Below are positions 27,419 to 36,018 of a DNA stretch of 64,000 bases, piece after piece. Source of the stretch: a bacterium. GTDB lineage: Bacteria > Verrucomicrobiota > Verrucomicrobiia > Limisphaerales > UBA11358. Made by a program: the position numbers and the translations under genes. Position 1 is the first letter of the stretch. Each line of letters opens with the position of its first letter. The notes beneath the pieces are model-generated. The model was given only the letters and a program-made list of their open reading frames with translations. It did no database searches and was not told the DNA's origin. The DNA lies in contig JAKAFL010000002.1 in assembly GCA_021817945.1 (NCBI GenBank), positions 20,929-84,928 of the forward strand, in the 5' to 3' direction.

Positions 27419-27949
27419 ATGGCTGAAGACACCAAGGAAAACGCGGCGACGGAACCGGCGGCCAAGGCCGGCAGTGGCGGATTGTCCGCGTGGCTGCCGC
27501 TACTGATCACCATCCTGGTCATGCCGGCACTGGCGTATGCTGTGGCGGAATTTGTGATTCTTCCCCAGCTTCAAAAAGGCCTGGGTATCAAGGTGGTCCA
27601 GGCGGATGCATCCGGAGCAGCCAAGAAATCGTCCAGCGCGGATGCCAAGCAGGAATCAGTGCTCATGACCAAGCTGCTGGTGAACGTGGCGGACACAATG
27701 GGTGCCCGGTATCTTTTGGTCAGCCTGTCGGTGGAGGGAAGCGGGTCGGATTTCAAGCAGAAGATGACGGACCATGACGCCCAGTTGCGGGACATGGCGT
27801 GCGGAGACCTGGCCACGAAAACCCTTTCAGACCTGGAAAAACCCGGCGAGCGAAACGTCATACGGAATGAACTGATCACGGGGTTCAACAACATCCTGGG
27901 AGATTCCACGGTGGACCAGATTTATCTCACGGAATTTGCCATTCAATAG
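27419..27949 (+). CDS. fliL: Flagellar basal body-associated protein FliL
   Basis: 176 residues: short cytoplasmic segment, one membrane helix (WLPLLITILVMPALAYAV) and a periplasmic domain with ARYLLVSLSVEG and LTEFAIQ at the end, the FliL pattern. FliL surrounds and supports stator units. It lies between flgE and fliM, as in many bacteria. Confidence 0.88.
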   Translation: MAEDTKENAATEPAAKAGSGGLSAWLPLLITILVMPALAYAVAEFVILPQLQKGLGIKVVQADASGAAKKSSSADAKQESVLMTKLLVNVADTMGARYLLVSLSVEGSGSDFKQKMTDHDAQLRDMACGDLATKTLSDLEKPGERNVIRNELITGFNNILGDSTVDQIYLTEFAIQ

Positions 27950-27953
27950 ACCC

Positions 27954-28925
27954 ATGAGTGAAACACCCTCCCAGCCTGCGCCTGAGACCGGGGAAGTGCC
28001 CGTGCTGACGGCTCGCGGCGTGCGGGAGAACCACAAATCCAGCAGCATCCGGGGCCATGATTTTCGCCAGTCCGGCTTTTTGACCCCGAGCGAGCTGAGG
28101 CGAATCCGCCAGCGGCACGAGCAAATTGTGCGGGCGCTGGCTGCAAGGCTGGCCGTGTATTTGCGGCTGGAATTTTCCCTTCAACTTTCAAAAGTGCAGA
28201 TCGTGGGCTACCAAAAATTCACGGAAAGCCTGCCAAATCCCACGCACATATCCCTGTTCAAGACGGAACCCCTGAAGGGAGTGGGGTTGCTGGTGATGCC
28301 GTTGCGAATGGCATTGATGTTTGTGGACCGCATGCTGGGCGGGCCCGGGCAGATGCCTGAGGAAAGCCGCGAACTGACTGAAATCGAAGTGGTGCTAACC
28401 AATCAGGTGTCCCAATTGATCATCAATGAATGGTGCAACCACTGGCCGGAACTGCGGGAACTCAAGCCGTCACTTCTGGGCCATGAAAACAACAGCCGCT
28501 TTCTCCAGACCGCCACTCCGGACACAGCCATTTTGATACTGAGCCTGGTTGGCGGCATAGGAGAACAGACGGAGACCATTCAACTAAGTTTTCCCTACGC
28601 CACATTGGAGCCTTTGATGCGCCTTCTGGTGCCTGCCCATCCCGCGGAGGAAGACACTCCGTTGCAGGTTTCGCCGCCCACTTGGAACCCTGTTCTCAAC
28701 GAAATCAAGGTGCCGGTGCTGGTGGAATGGGAGGGACTGAAACTTTCGGCCTCCGATATCACCCGCCTGAAGCCGGGTGATTTACTGTTGTTGGACCAGA
28801 ATTCCGCCACCGAGGTACAGGTGCTCTTAAATCGCATCCCCAAATTCACCGGTCGTCCGGGCACCACCGGCGGCAAATGGGCGGTGCAACTCACCGCCCC
28901 CATTCAAAATCCCCAAACCGCATGA
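27954..28925 (+). CDS. fliM: Flagellar motor switch protein FliM, lacking a CheY-binding N-terminus
   Basis: 323 residues. The middle domain (LEFSLQLSKVQIVGYQKF; LVMPLRMALMFVDRMLGGPG; LSFPYATLEPLM) and C-terminal SpoA domain (LSASDITRLKPGDLLLLDQN) are clear. FliM forms the C ring with FliG and FliN. The first 30 residues (MSETPSQPAPETGEV...) do not contain the LSQxEIDALL peptide that binds CheY-P in most FliM proteins. The ATG at 27954 follows the fliL stop by four bases; an ATG at 27936 would overlap it. Confidence 0.92.
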   Translation: MSETPSQPAPETGEVPVLTARGVRENHKSSSIRGHDFRQSGFLTPSELRRIRQRHEQIVRALAARLAVYLRLEFSLQLSKVQIVGYQKFTESLPNPTHISLFKTEPLKGVGLLVMPLRMALMFVDRMLGGPGQMPEESRELTEIEVVLTNQVSQLIINEWCNHWPELRELKPSLLGHENNSRFLQTATPDTAILILSLVGGIGEQTETIQLSFPYATLEPLMRLLVPAHPAEEDTPLQVSPPTWNPVLNEIKVPVLVEWEGLKLSASDITRLKPGDLLLLDQNSATEVQVLLNRIPKFTGRPGTTGGKWAVQLTAPIQNPQTA

Positions 28926-29188
28926 ACACCACCGCCGACCAAAACGCCAACCTTAACCTGGTCATGGATGTGCCGGTGAGCCTGACCATTGAGCTGGGCG
29001 GATGCCAGTTGCCCATGAGGGAAGTGCTGCAATTGACCCTTGGCTCGGTCATCCAACTGGACAAAGCTGCGGATGCGCCTGTGGAAATAAGCATCAATGG
29101 GAAACTGATTGCCCGCGGTGAGGTGGTGGTGATAGAAGACCGGTTTGGGGTGAAGATAACCGAGGTGCTTGGGCGCGAAACACTTTGA
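28922..29188 (+). CDS. fliN: Flagellar motor switch protein FliN
   Basis: 88 residues, a single SpoA domain: DVPVSLTIELGGCQLPMREV, LTLGSVIQLDK and EVVVIEDRFGVKITEVL. FliN completes the C ring and receives FliH-FliI complexes. The ATG at 28922 overlaps the fliM stop as ATGA, so earlier in-frame starts are unlikely. Confidence 0.94.
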   Translation: MNTTADQNANLNLVMDVPVSLTIELGGCQLPMREVLQLTLGSVIQLDKAADAPVEISINGKLIARGEVVVIEDRFGVKITEVLGRETL

Positions 29189-29214
29189 TCCGCCCCCATC
29201 CCCGGTATTTGCCC

Positions 29215-29676
29215 ATGCCAAAAAACCCCCTCTACCTAATGATGGCAGGAGTGTTGGCCGGAAGCCTGACTTCCAGCGTGGCCCAGGCCACCAATCCAGG
29301 CGCGCTTTCCGGCGCGGCTTTGACAGCCCCTGCCCTGCCTGATGCCAGCATCTCGCTGGTGAGGGTGATTGGGGCGTTGCTGCTGGTGATCGGGATTTTT
29401 CTGGGTGGGACATGGCTGGTGCGTAATTGGCAGAGAGTCGTCAATAAAGGGCGTCCCGCCGCCCGGTTGAAGATACTGGAAAGCCGGTCCTTGGGCGGAC
29501 GACACTGGGTGCATGTGGTGGGCTATGACCGGGAGCGGATGCTGGTGGCAACCTCGCCATCCGGGGTGAATCTGCTTAGCCACCTGCCGGCAGGCACGGA
29601 TGAAGCCACTACGGATGGCCCGCCCGCGCCCCCGTCATTCAGCCAGGCTTTAAACCAGGTTCTCAAAGGGAAATGA
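29215..29676 (+). CDS. fliO: Flagellar biosynthetic protein FliO
   Basis: 153 residues from the ATG at 29215: a hydrophobic leader (YLMMAGVLAGSLTSSVAQA), then a membrane helix (VRVIGALLLVIGIFLGGTWLV) and a small cytoplasmic domain (LKILESRSLGGRHWVHVVGYD, MLVATSPSGVNLLSHL), the FliO pattern. FliO helps assemble the FliP pore. A TTG at 29185 overlapping fliN is the alternative start. Confidence 0.88.
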   Translation: MPKNPLYLMMAGVLAGSLTSSVAQATNPGALSGAALTAPALPDASISLVRVIGALLLVIGIFLGGTWLVRNWQRVVNKGRPAARLKILESRSLGGRHWVHVVGYDRERMLVATSPSGVNLLSHLPAGTDEATTDGPPAPPSFSQALNQVLKGK

Positions 29677-30446
29677 AGCTGCGTGCGATTTTTCATCCAG
29701 CCTTGCTGGTTTGCGTTCTTCTTTGGTTGGTGACCTGCACCCCCACCGGGGCGCAAACCAACGCCCCAGCCTCCTTCGGCCCGGTTTCCATCACTCTGGG
29801 TGGGAACAACGGCGTTCAAAACGTGGACATGGGAATTAAAATCCTGTTTTCGCTCACCCTGCTGTCTTTGGCGCCGTCCATACTTTTGCTCATGACCTGT
29901 TTCACCCGGGTGGTGATCGTTCTTTCCTTTGTGCGCAGCGCCCTGCAACTGCAGGGCGCCCCGGCCAGCCAGATCATTATCGGCCTGGCCCTTTTCATCA
30001 CTTATTTTGTGATGGCCCCGGTTTGGGATCATATTCAGCAGGATGCGATCACCCCTTATGAAGCCCACCAGATCAGCGACCAGGAAGCGCTGGACCGCGC
30101 CTCATTTCATATACGGACTTTCATGCTGAAGCAGACCCGGCCCAAGGATGTGGAGCTATTCGTGTCCATGGCGAAGCTGCCGGCCATGGCGCCTCAACAA
30201 TTGCCGTTACGCGTGGTTATTCCAGCCTTCATCATCAGCGAGCTGCGCACGGCTTTTCAAATGGGGTTTCTCATCTATGTGCCGTTCATCCTGATTGACA
30301 TCGTCGTGGCCACAGTGCTCATGAGCATGGGCATGATGATGATGCCGCCCATGACCATTTCCCTGCCCCTGAAACTGCTCTTATTTGTGTTGGTGGACGG
30401 ATGGTCCCTGGTGATCCAGTCCCTTGTCCAAAGTTTTGGAACCTGA
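29673..30446 (+). CDS. fliP: Flagellar export gate protein FliP
   Basis: 257 residues with a cleavable signal peptide (LLVCVLLWLVTCTPTGAQT), as FliP has in many Gram-negatives, and the conserved SILLLMTCFTRVVIVLSFVR, FITYFVMAPVWD and IPAFIISELRTAFQMGFLIY segments, ending in LVDGWSLVIQSLVQSF. FliP is the main subunit of the export pore. It overlaps fliO by four bases. Confidence 0.96.
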   Translation: MKLRAIFHPALLVCVLLWLVTCTPTGAQTNAPASFGPVSITLGGNNGVQNVDMGIKILFSLTLLSLAPSILLLMTCFTRVVIVLSFVRSALQLQGAPASQIIIGLALFITYFVMAPVWDHIQQDAITPYEAHQISDQEALDRASFHIRTFMLKQTRPKDVELFVSMAKLPAMAPQQLPLRVVIPAFIISELRTAFQMGFLIYVPFILIDIVVATVLMSMGMMMMPPMTISLPLKLLLFVLVDGWSLVIQSLVQSFGT

Positions 30447-30460
30447 ACCTGAAACATGCC

Positions 30461-30730
30461 ATGAACAGTGAATTCGCGATTGAGATTCTTAAAACCATGA
30501 TTTACCAGTCGCTGGCCATTGCCGCGCCCATATTGCTGACAGCCATGGTGATTGGCCTGGCCATCAGCCTGTTTCAGGCCGTCACCACCATCCATGAACA
30601 GACTCTGGCCTTTGTGCCAAAGGCGCTGGCGGTGGTGGGAATCATCCTCCTGCTGATGCCGTGGATTGTCCGGTCACTGGTTGAATTCACCATCGGCATC
30701 ATCCAGAAAATGCCACAGATGGCTCAATGA
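30461..30730 (+). CDS. fliQ: Flagellar export gate protein FliQ
   Basis: 89 residues with two membrane helices, the FliQ length. AAPILLTAMVIGLAISLFQA and TTIHEQTLAFVPK are signature segments. The ATG at 30461 gives the normal N-terminus; an upstream GTG would overlap fliP. It forms the export gate with FliP and FliR. Confidence 0.95.
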   Translation: MNSEFAIEILKTMIYQSLAIAAPILLTAMVIGLAISLFQAVTTIHEQTLAFVPKALAVVGIILLLMPWIVRSLVEFTIGIIQKMPQMAQ

Positions 30731-30739
30731 CATGGATTC

Positions 30740-31504
30740 ATGGAAGCCGATTTTGACACATGGATGCTGGTTTTCTTGAGGGTGGGAGCCTTCCTGCTGG
30801 TGTTGCCGTTTTTCTCGATGAATGAAATGCCCGTCCTGCTGCGGGTATCCCTGGCTGCCCTCATTTCGCTACTTCTCACTCCCGTGGTGGCACCCCATCC
30901 CTTGGGCCAACTGGATTACGCCGCCACCCTGGGATTGATGATGCAGGAGGTGGGGATTGGCTTGCTGCTTGGGTTTCTATCCCGCCTGATTTTTTTTGCG
31001 GCAGAACTGGCTGGCTCCATCATCGCCTTTGAAATGGGCTTGAACCTGGCCTCCGTGTTTGACCCCATGACGCAGCAGGCCTCGCCCATAGCGGGCACTC
31101 TTTTGATGTACTTGAGCATGCTGGTCATGCTGAGCTTGAACCTGCACGACTGGATGCTGCTGGGTTTTGCCCGCACCTATGATTTGCTGCCCATAGGCGG
31201 CGGCCATTTCAACCGCCAGCTCCTGGCCGAAGTGGTGCCCCAGACATCCAGGGTTTTCATGACCGCCCTGCAAATCTCCACGCCGGTGATTGCCGCGTCC
31301 TTTGTCATCACCATGATCTTTGCCGTCCTGAGCCGGGCAGTGCCGCAAATGAATGTTTTCACGGAAATGTACGGGTTCAAAATCGTGGGGTCACTGGTGG
31401 TTCTGGGATTCTCGCTGCAACTGGCGGCGCAATACGTGGCGCAATTTTTTAATGCATTGCCGGAGGACCTGCTGGTGGTGGCCAAAATGATTGGAGGAGG
31501 CTGA
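30740..31504 (+). CDS. fliR: Flagellar export gate protein FliR
   Basis: 254 residues, hydrophobic, with VFLRVGAFLLVLPFF, EVGIGLLLGFLSRLIFFAAE and GFSLQLAAQYVAQFFNALPE. FliR plugs into the FliP-FliQ pore and contacts FlhB. Gene order fliP-fliQ-fliR-flhB-flhA is standard. Confidence 0.95.
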   Translation: MEADFDTWMLVFLRVGAFLLVLPFFSMNEMPVLLRVSLAALISLLLTPVVAPHPLGQLDYAATLGLMMQEVGIGLLLGFLSRLIFFAAELAGSIIAFEMGLNLASVFDPMTQQASPIAGTLLMYLSMLVMLSLNLHDWMLLGFARTYDLLPIGGGHFNRQLLAEVVPQTSRVFMTALQISTPVIAASFVITMIFAVLSRAVPQMNVFTEMYGFKIVGSLVVLGFSLQLAAQYVAQFFNALPEDLLVVAKMIGGG

Positions 31505-31507
31505 CCC

Positions 31508-32590
31508 ATGGCTGAATCCACAGGCGAAAAGACAGAGGCACCGACACAGCGCAAGCTGGAGGATGCCATCAGCAAGGGCCAGATTCCGCACAGCGATGAA
31601 GTGCAAACCGTGTTTGTCCTGATGGGGGCATTTGCGGCGATGACCTTTGCAGGGCGGGAAATCTGGCAGCAACTGGTGGTCTCCACCACTTTTTCCCTGG
31701 GGCACCTGCACGATACTCCCATTAATTCCGATTCCCTGCAGGCGTACAGCATCACCGGGCTTATGGTGGTGATGAAAATAACCGCGCCGTTTGTGGTGGC
31801 CACTGCGCTTTCGGGCCTCCTGGCGGGGGCCATCCAGAACCGGTTCAACACGGCCCCGGAAGTCCTGGCACCGGATTGGAACCGCATCAATCCGGTGGAA
31901 GGTTTTGGCCGGCTCTTCTCCGGGCGCATGGTGGTGCCCACCCTGGTGGGTTTGGTGAAGTTTGCCTTCGTCCTGGCTATCACCGCCTCGGAAATCCAGC
32001 GCCTGCTCAATGATCCCATCTTCACCTCCGCAGTGAGCGGCGCCCGGTTGGCGGAATTCCTGGGAGAAACCACGTTGCGTGTGCTCCTGCGCATCAGCCT
32101 CGGGCTGATTCTGATCGCCGCTGCGGATTACGCCTATCAATTCTGGCGCAACCAACGCGACTTGATGATGACCAAGCAGGAGTTGAAGGATGAGATGAAA
32201 AATTCGGAGGGCAGCCAATTGATCAAAAACGCCCGCCGCCGCCGCCGTGCCGTGAGCAAGGCCAAGGCCCTGGCTGAGGTTCCCAAGGCGGATGTCATCG
32301 TCACCAATCCCACGCGCATTGCCATTGCCCTGCGTTACGACCGAAAAGCCATGCGGGCACCTAAAATTGTGGCCAAAGGAATACGGCTCAACGCCAAAAA
32401 AATCAGGGAGATTGCCGAGCAGCACCAGATTCCCATTGTGGAAAATAAACCCCTGGCCCAAATGCTTTTCAAACATGGGCGAGTGGGTGGCGAGATTCCT
32501 GCTGAATTCTACGCGGCAGTGGCGGAAATTTTGGCCTGGGTGTACCGGGTGAACCGGTACCGCTATTTCTCGGAACAAAATCAGGTGTGA
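31508..32590 (+). CDS. flhB: Flagellar export switch protein FlhB with NPTR cleavage motif
   Basis: 360 residues: GEKTEAPTQRKLEDAISKGQ start, four membrane helices, and the cytoplasmic autocleaving domain. The cleavage site, normally NPTH, reads TNPTRIAIALRYD with Asn267 and Pro268 kept but His replaced by Arg at 270. FlhB changes export specificity from hook to filament proteins after cleavage and FliK contact. Further conserved features (KGIRLNAKKIREIAEQHQIP, VENKPLAQMLF) are intact. Confidence 0.95.
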   Translation: MAESTGEKTEAPTQRKLEDAISKGQIPHSDEVQTVFVLMGAFAAMTFAGREIWQQLVVSTTFSLGHLHDTPINSDSLQAYSITGLMVVMKITAPFVVATALSGLLAGAIQNRFNTAPEVLAPDWNRINPVEGFGRLFSGRMVVPTLVGLVKFAFVLAITASEIQRLLNDPIFTSAVSGARLAEFLGETTLRVLLRISLGLILIAAADYAYQFWRNQRDLMMTKQELKDEMKNSEGSQLIKNARRRRRAVSKAKALAEVPKADVIVTNPTRIAIALRYDRKAMRAPKIVAKGIRLNAKKIREIAEQHQIPIVENKPLAQMLFKHGRVGGEIPAEFYAAVAEILAWVYRVNRYRYFSEQNQV

Positions 32591-32597
32591 AAAGATC

Positions 32598-34715
32598 ATG
32601 GGATTTTTAAGCGACAAACTTCGCAACTTGTTGCGCCACGGAGACTTGTGGCTTATTGCAGCATTGTTTGGCACTATTCTGCTGTTGGTATTACCCGTGC
32701 CCCCGCTCTTGCTGGACCTGCTTCTGGCATCAAGCATCAGCATTTCCCTGCTCACCTTGTTGGTCATCCTTTACCTCCGCACTCCGGCAGAATTTACCGG
32801 GTTCCCCACACTGTTATTGTTTATCACCTTGTACCGTTTGTCGCTGAACGTGGCCTCCACCCGGCTGATCTTATTAAACGGGTACGCGGGCCATATCATC
32901 CAGTCCTTTGGTAATTTTGTGGTGCAGGGGAATTACGTGGTGGGGATGGTGATATTCCTGATTTTGGTGTTGATCAACTTCATAGTGATCACCAAGGGTG
33001 CCGGGCGCATCGCAGAAGTGGCGGCGCGGTTCACCCTGGATGCCTTGCCTGGCAAGCAAATGGCGATTGATGCGGAACTGAATGCGGGGTTGATCAAGGA
33101 GGGCGAGGCGCGAAGTCGGCGGCGGTCCTTGGAAGATGAGGCTGATTTTTATGGGTCCATGGATGGTGCCAGCAAATTTGTGCGCGGGGATGCCATTGCG
33201 GCGGTGCTGATCACCCTGATCAACGTGATTGGTGGATTTGCGATTGGGATTGCGCAAAAGGGGATGACCGTGACAGAGGCTTTGCAACATTACACCATCT
33301 TGTCCATAGGGGACGGACTGGTATCCCAGGTGCCGGCGCTGATTACCTCCACCGCTGCGGGCATCTTGATCACCCGGGCGACCGCTAAAAACGACTTGGG
33401 GCGGGAATTGGGTCGGCAGCTTTTATTTTATCCCAAGGCTCTCACCATTCTGTCCCTGATGCTGGGGGTGATGGCATTGGTGCCGGGTTTGCCCACGCTG
33501 CCCTTTTTAATCCTGGCTGTGCTTACGGGTCTTTTATCCTATTCCATTCACCGCCATGGCACGCCTGAATTGAACCAGACCCCTGCCACGGCGGGGGCGT
33601 CTGCCCGGAATGCGGATGGCAAGGCGTCGGCGGCAGGGTCTGCCCCGGAGCCGAAGCCTCCTGAGAAAATAGAAAACCTGCTTACACTGGACACGTTGCA
33701 AATTGAGTTGGGACATGGCCTGGTGCCTCTGGCCGACACGCGCAAGGGGGGTGATTTGCTGGAGCGGGTCACAGGAGTGCGAAAAAATTTTGCCACGGAA
33801 ATGGGGGTGTTGATTCCGCCCATTCGGCTGCGCGACAACCTGCAATTGGGGCCTAATGAGTATCGTTTTCTGCTCAAGGGAAATCCCCTGGCCCAGGGCC
33901 AGTTGATGCCCAACCATTGGCTGGCCATGAATGCCACCCACAGCAAGTCCACCTTGAAAGGCATGCCGACCATTGAACCGGTTTTTCAATTGCCCGCCAC
34001 ATGGATTGCCGCCATGGAACGAAAAAACGCCGAGGTGGCGGGTTACACGGTGGTGGATGCGCCCTCGGTGCTGGTGACCCACCTGTCTGAGATGGTCAAA
34101 CGGCATTGTCACGAGATACTGACGCGCCAGGATGTCCAAGCCCTGCTGGATCATCTCAAGCAAACGCATCCTGCCGTGGTGAATGAATTGGTGCCAAACC
34201 TTCTCAGCATGGGACAAATCCAGCGCATCCTGCAAAACCTGCTTGCAGAGGGTATTTCCATACGGAATCTGGCCGGCATCCTGGAAAAGGTGGGAGACCA
34301 GGCTGCCTTCACCAAAAATCCGGATGAACTCTCAGAGCACGCCCGTCGAGCCTTGGGTTCACAACTGACCAAGCCCTTTCAGACTGACAATGGCGGAATC
34401 CGCGTCATCACCATAGATCCCAAGCTGGAACAGCAATTGACCCAGAGCGTGCGCCAGTCTCCCACGGAGATGGCGCTGGTGATTGAACCCAAGCTGGCAC
34501 GACATGTGATCGAGGCCCTGACGCGGCTGGTGCAACAAATGCTGGCTGCAGGGCTGCAGCCCGTGGTTTTGTGTTCGCCCCAGTTGCGGCTGGCCTTCCG
34601 CCGGTTTTTTGAACATTCCTTCAACAACCTCGCGGTTTTATCGTACGCCGAAATCCCCTCGCGGATTCAGATCCAAAATGCGGCAGTCATTCCAAACCTG
34701 GTTGAAAGCGCGTGA
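32598..34715 (+). CDS. flhA: Flagellar export gate protein FlhA
   Basis: 705 residues: eight predicted membrane helices with the FHIPEP signature region (FTLDALPGKQMAIDAELNAG; SRRRSLEDEADFYGSMDGAS), then the large cytoplasmic domain (LEIELGHGLVPL-type LQIELGHGLVPLADTRKGGD; VLVTHLSEMVKRHCHEILTR). FlhA forms the nonameric export ring that binds chaperone-substrate complexes. Length matches the family (about 690-710). Confidence 0.96.
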   Translation: MGFLSDKLRNLLRHGDLWLIAALFGTILLLVLPVPPLLLDLLLASSISISLLTLLVILYLRTPAEFTGFPTLLLFITLYRLSLNVASTRLILLNGYAGHIIQSFGNFVVQGNYVVGMVIFLILVLINFIVITKGAGRIAEVAARFTLDALPGKQMAIDAELNAGLIKEGEARSRRRSLEDEADFYGSMDGASKFVRGDAIAAVLITLINVIGGFAIGIAQKGMTVTEALQHYTILSIGDGLVSQVPALITSTAAGILITRATAKNDLGRELGRQLLFYPKALTILSLMLGVMALVPGLPTLPFLILAVLTGLLSYSIHRHGTPELNQTPATAGASARNADGKASAAGSAPEPKPPEKIENLLTLDTLQIELGHGLVPLADTRKGGDLLERVTGVRKNFATEMGVLIPPIRLRDNLQLGPNEYRFLLKGNPLAQGQLMPNHWLAMNATHSKSTLKGMPTIEPVFQLPATWIAAMERKNAEVAGYTVVDAPSVLVTHLSEMVKRHCHEILTRQDVQALLDHLKQTHPAVVNELVPNLLSMGQIQRILQNLLAEGISIRNLAGILEKVGDQAAFTKNPDELSEHARRALGSQLTKPFQTDNGGIRVITIDPKLEQQLTQSVRQSPTEMALVIEPKLARHVIEALTRLVQQMLAAGLQPVVLCSPQLRLAFRRFFEHSFNNLAVLSYAEIPSRIQIQNAAVIPNLVESA

Positions 34716-35704
34716 AGTTACTGGCATTTGAAGCAACCGACGCCGCCACCGCACTCACCCGTGTCCACGCCGAGCTGGGCCCGGAAGCGGTGGTGGTCAA
34801 TGTGCGCAGACTGCCTCCCTCGGGCCTTGAACGGCTTTGGAAACGGCATGGAAATATCGAGGTGACGGCCTGTGTGCCGGACCAGGCGGAACCCCCGGCG
34901 CAGGAATCCGCGCCGAGGCCCCTCACCCCAAGCGATGAAAACGATCCGCCACCCAAAGGACGATGGCGGTCCATACAATGGCTGGAAAGCAAGGGATTGC
35001 TGGCGGAATTTGCCAGCCAACTGGATGAAAAAGTCCGCATTTTGCATGGTGATAGACCGCCGGAAACCCTTGAAAAGGAATGGAACTGCGTCACGGACCT
35101 TGTGGTTTGCCATTGGCGAACACCGCCAAAATGGTCCATGCCCGATCCACGCCCCCACGTCTTGGTGGGGCCACCCGGGGCAGGAAAAAGCACAGCCCTT
35201 TGCAAATGGATGGTCCAAAGCATACTCGTTCAAGAAAAGACCGTTCAAATCTGGCGACTGGATGGTGCCACGGCGAACGCCTCGGAAATCCTCCAGTTGC
35301 ACTGTGAATCCCTGGGGGTGCCCACGTTCCGGTTCTGGCACACTCCTGATCTGCAGGCCGACTTGTTGATGGTGGACCTGCCGGGGGTGGAAATTCATGA
35401 CACACGGTCGTTGGCTGCTTTGCAGAAACAATTGCAGGCTTTGCCCAATCCGCACATTCATTTGGTGCTCAACGCCGCCTTGGAGACTTCCATCCTGCAG
35501 GATCAGTATCGTTTTTTCAAGCAACTCAACCCTGAAGACATGGTATTCACCCATCTTGATGAAGAGCGGCAGCGTGTGAAGCTATGGAATTTTGTATTGG
35601 GAACCGAATGCCCCATCCGCTTTCTGGGAACCGGGCAAAAAATTCCGGGTGACCTGCAGGTCGCTGAGCCATTTCTCCTTTTTCCACAGCCTCCTCGCTG
35701 TTAA
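34712..35704 (+). CDS. flhF: FlhF-like SRP-type GTPase, divergent
   Basis: 330 residues. The N-terminus (FEATDAATALTRVHAELGPEA) is FlhF-like and the C-terminal half is an SRP-GTPase-like NG domain. The P-loop reads GPPGAGKST at about 153-161, but the G3 region is VDLPGVEIHD where DTAGR is expected, and the G4 region is FTHLDEE in place of TKLDE. FlhF sets the position and number of flagella. The GTG at 34712 overlaps the flhA stop. No flhG (minD-like) gene follows, unlike the usual flhF-flhG pairing. It ends the first operon. Confidence 0.82.
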   Translation: MKLLAFEATDAATALTRVHAELGPEAVVVNVRRLPPSGLERLWKRHGNIEVTACVPDQAEPPAQESAPRPLTPSDENDPPPKGRWRSIQWLESKGLLAEFASQLDEKVRILHGDRPPETLEKEWNCVTDLVVCHWRTPPKWSMPDPRPHVLVGPPGAGKSTALCKWMVQSILVQEKTVQIWRLDGATANASEILQLHCESLGVPTFRFWHTPDLQADLLMVDLPGVEIHDTRSLAALQKQLQALPNPHIHLVLNAALETSILQDQYRFFKQLNPEDMVFTHLDEERQRVKLWNFVLGTECPIRFLGTGQKIPGDLQVAEPFLLFPQPPRC

Positions 35705-35742
35705 TTCAAGAATTTTGGCAAATTTAGCGGAAACTGAAATAA

Positions 35743-35757
35743 TGGCAAATTTTTTGC
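35743..35757 (+). promoter_or_regulatory. Sigma-54 promoter of the fliA-motAB operon
   Basis: TGGCAAATTTTTTGC has the GG-N10-GC spacing of a -24/-12 promoter. Transcription would begin near 35769, just before the small gene at 35776. A partial copy of TGGCAAATTT lies 27 bases upstream (35716-35725) but lacks the correct second half. Confidence 0.82.
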
Positions 35758-35775
35758 TATCATAGGTTTATTTTA

Positions 35776-36018
35776 ATGAAGTCTCACATGATTTTAGGGG
35801 CCGTTCTTGGATTTTTGGTAGGAGCCGGATTTAGTCTGTCCCAGGAATGCTCATGGGCCACGGCGTTATGTCGAGGATGCGTGGCAGCCTTGGTGGCGGC
35901 CCTTTTGGCTCGCTGGTGGAGCAGGGTTTGGATTCAAAGCCTTGGCGAGGCCATCCGCCAGAAACGTCAGGCCCCGTCAAACGTCGGAGTCAAAAACAAA
36001 GCCTTGATTAAGACATGA
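35776..36018 (+). CDS. Small membrane protein ahead of fliA
   Basis: 80 residues with two hydrophobic segments (MILGAVLGFLVGAGFSLS and ALCRGCVAALVAALLARWW) and a basic C-terminal tail. No family recognised. Its stop overlaps the fliA start as ATGA, so translation of fliA is probably coupled to it, which supports its being real. It sits seven bases or so behind the predicted sigma-54 transcription start and lacks a clear ribosome binding site. Confidence 0.65.
   Translation: MKSHMILGAVLGFLVGAGFSLSQECSWATALCRGCVAALVAALLARWWSRVWIQSLGEAIRQKRQAPSNVGVKNKALIKT

Noticed and set aside
35714..35730. Second sigma-54-like element TGGCAAATTTAGC before the fliA operon
   Set aside because: Spacing between GG and GC is eight bases; probably a partial repeat of the real element.
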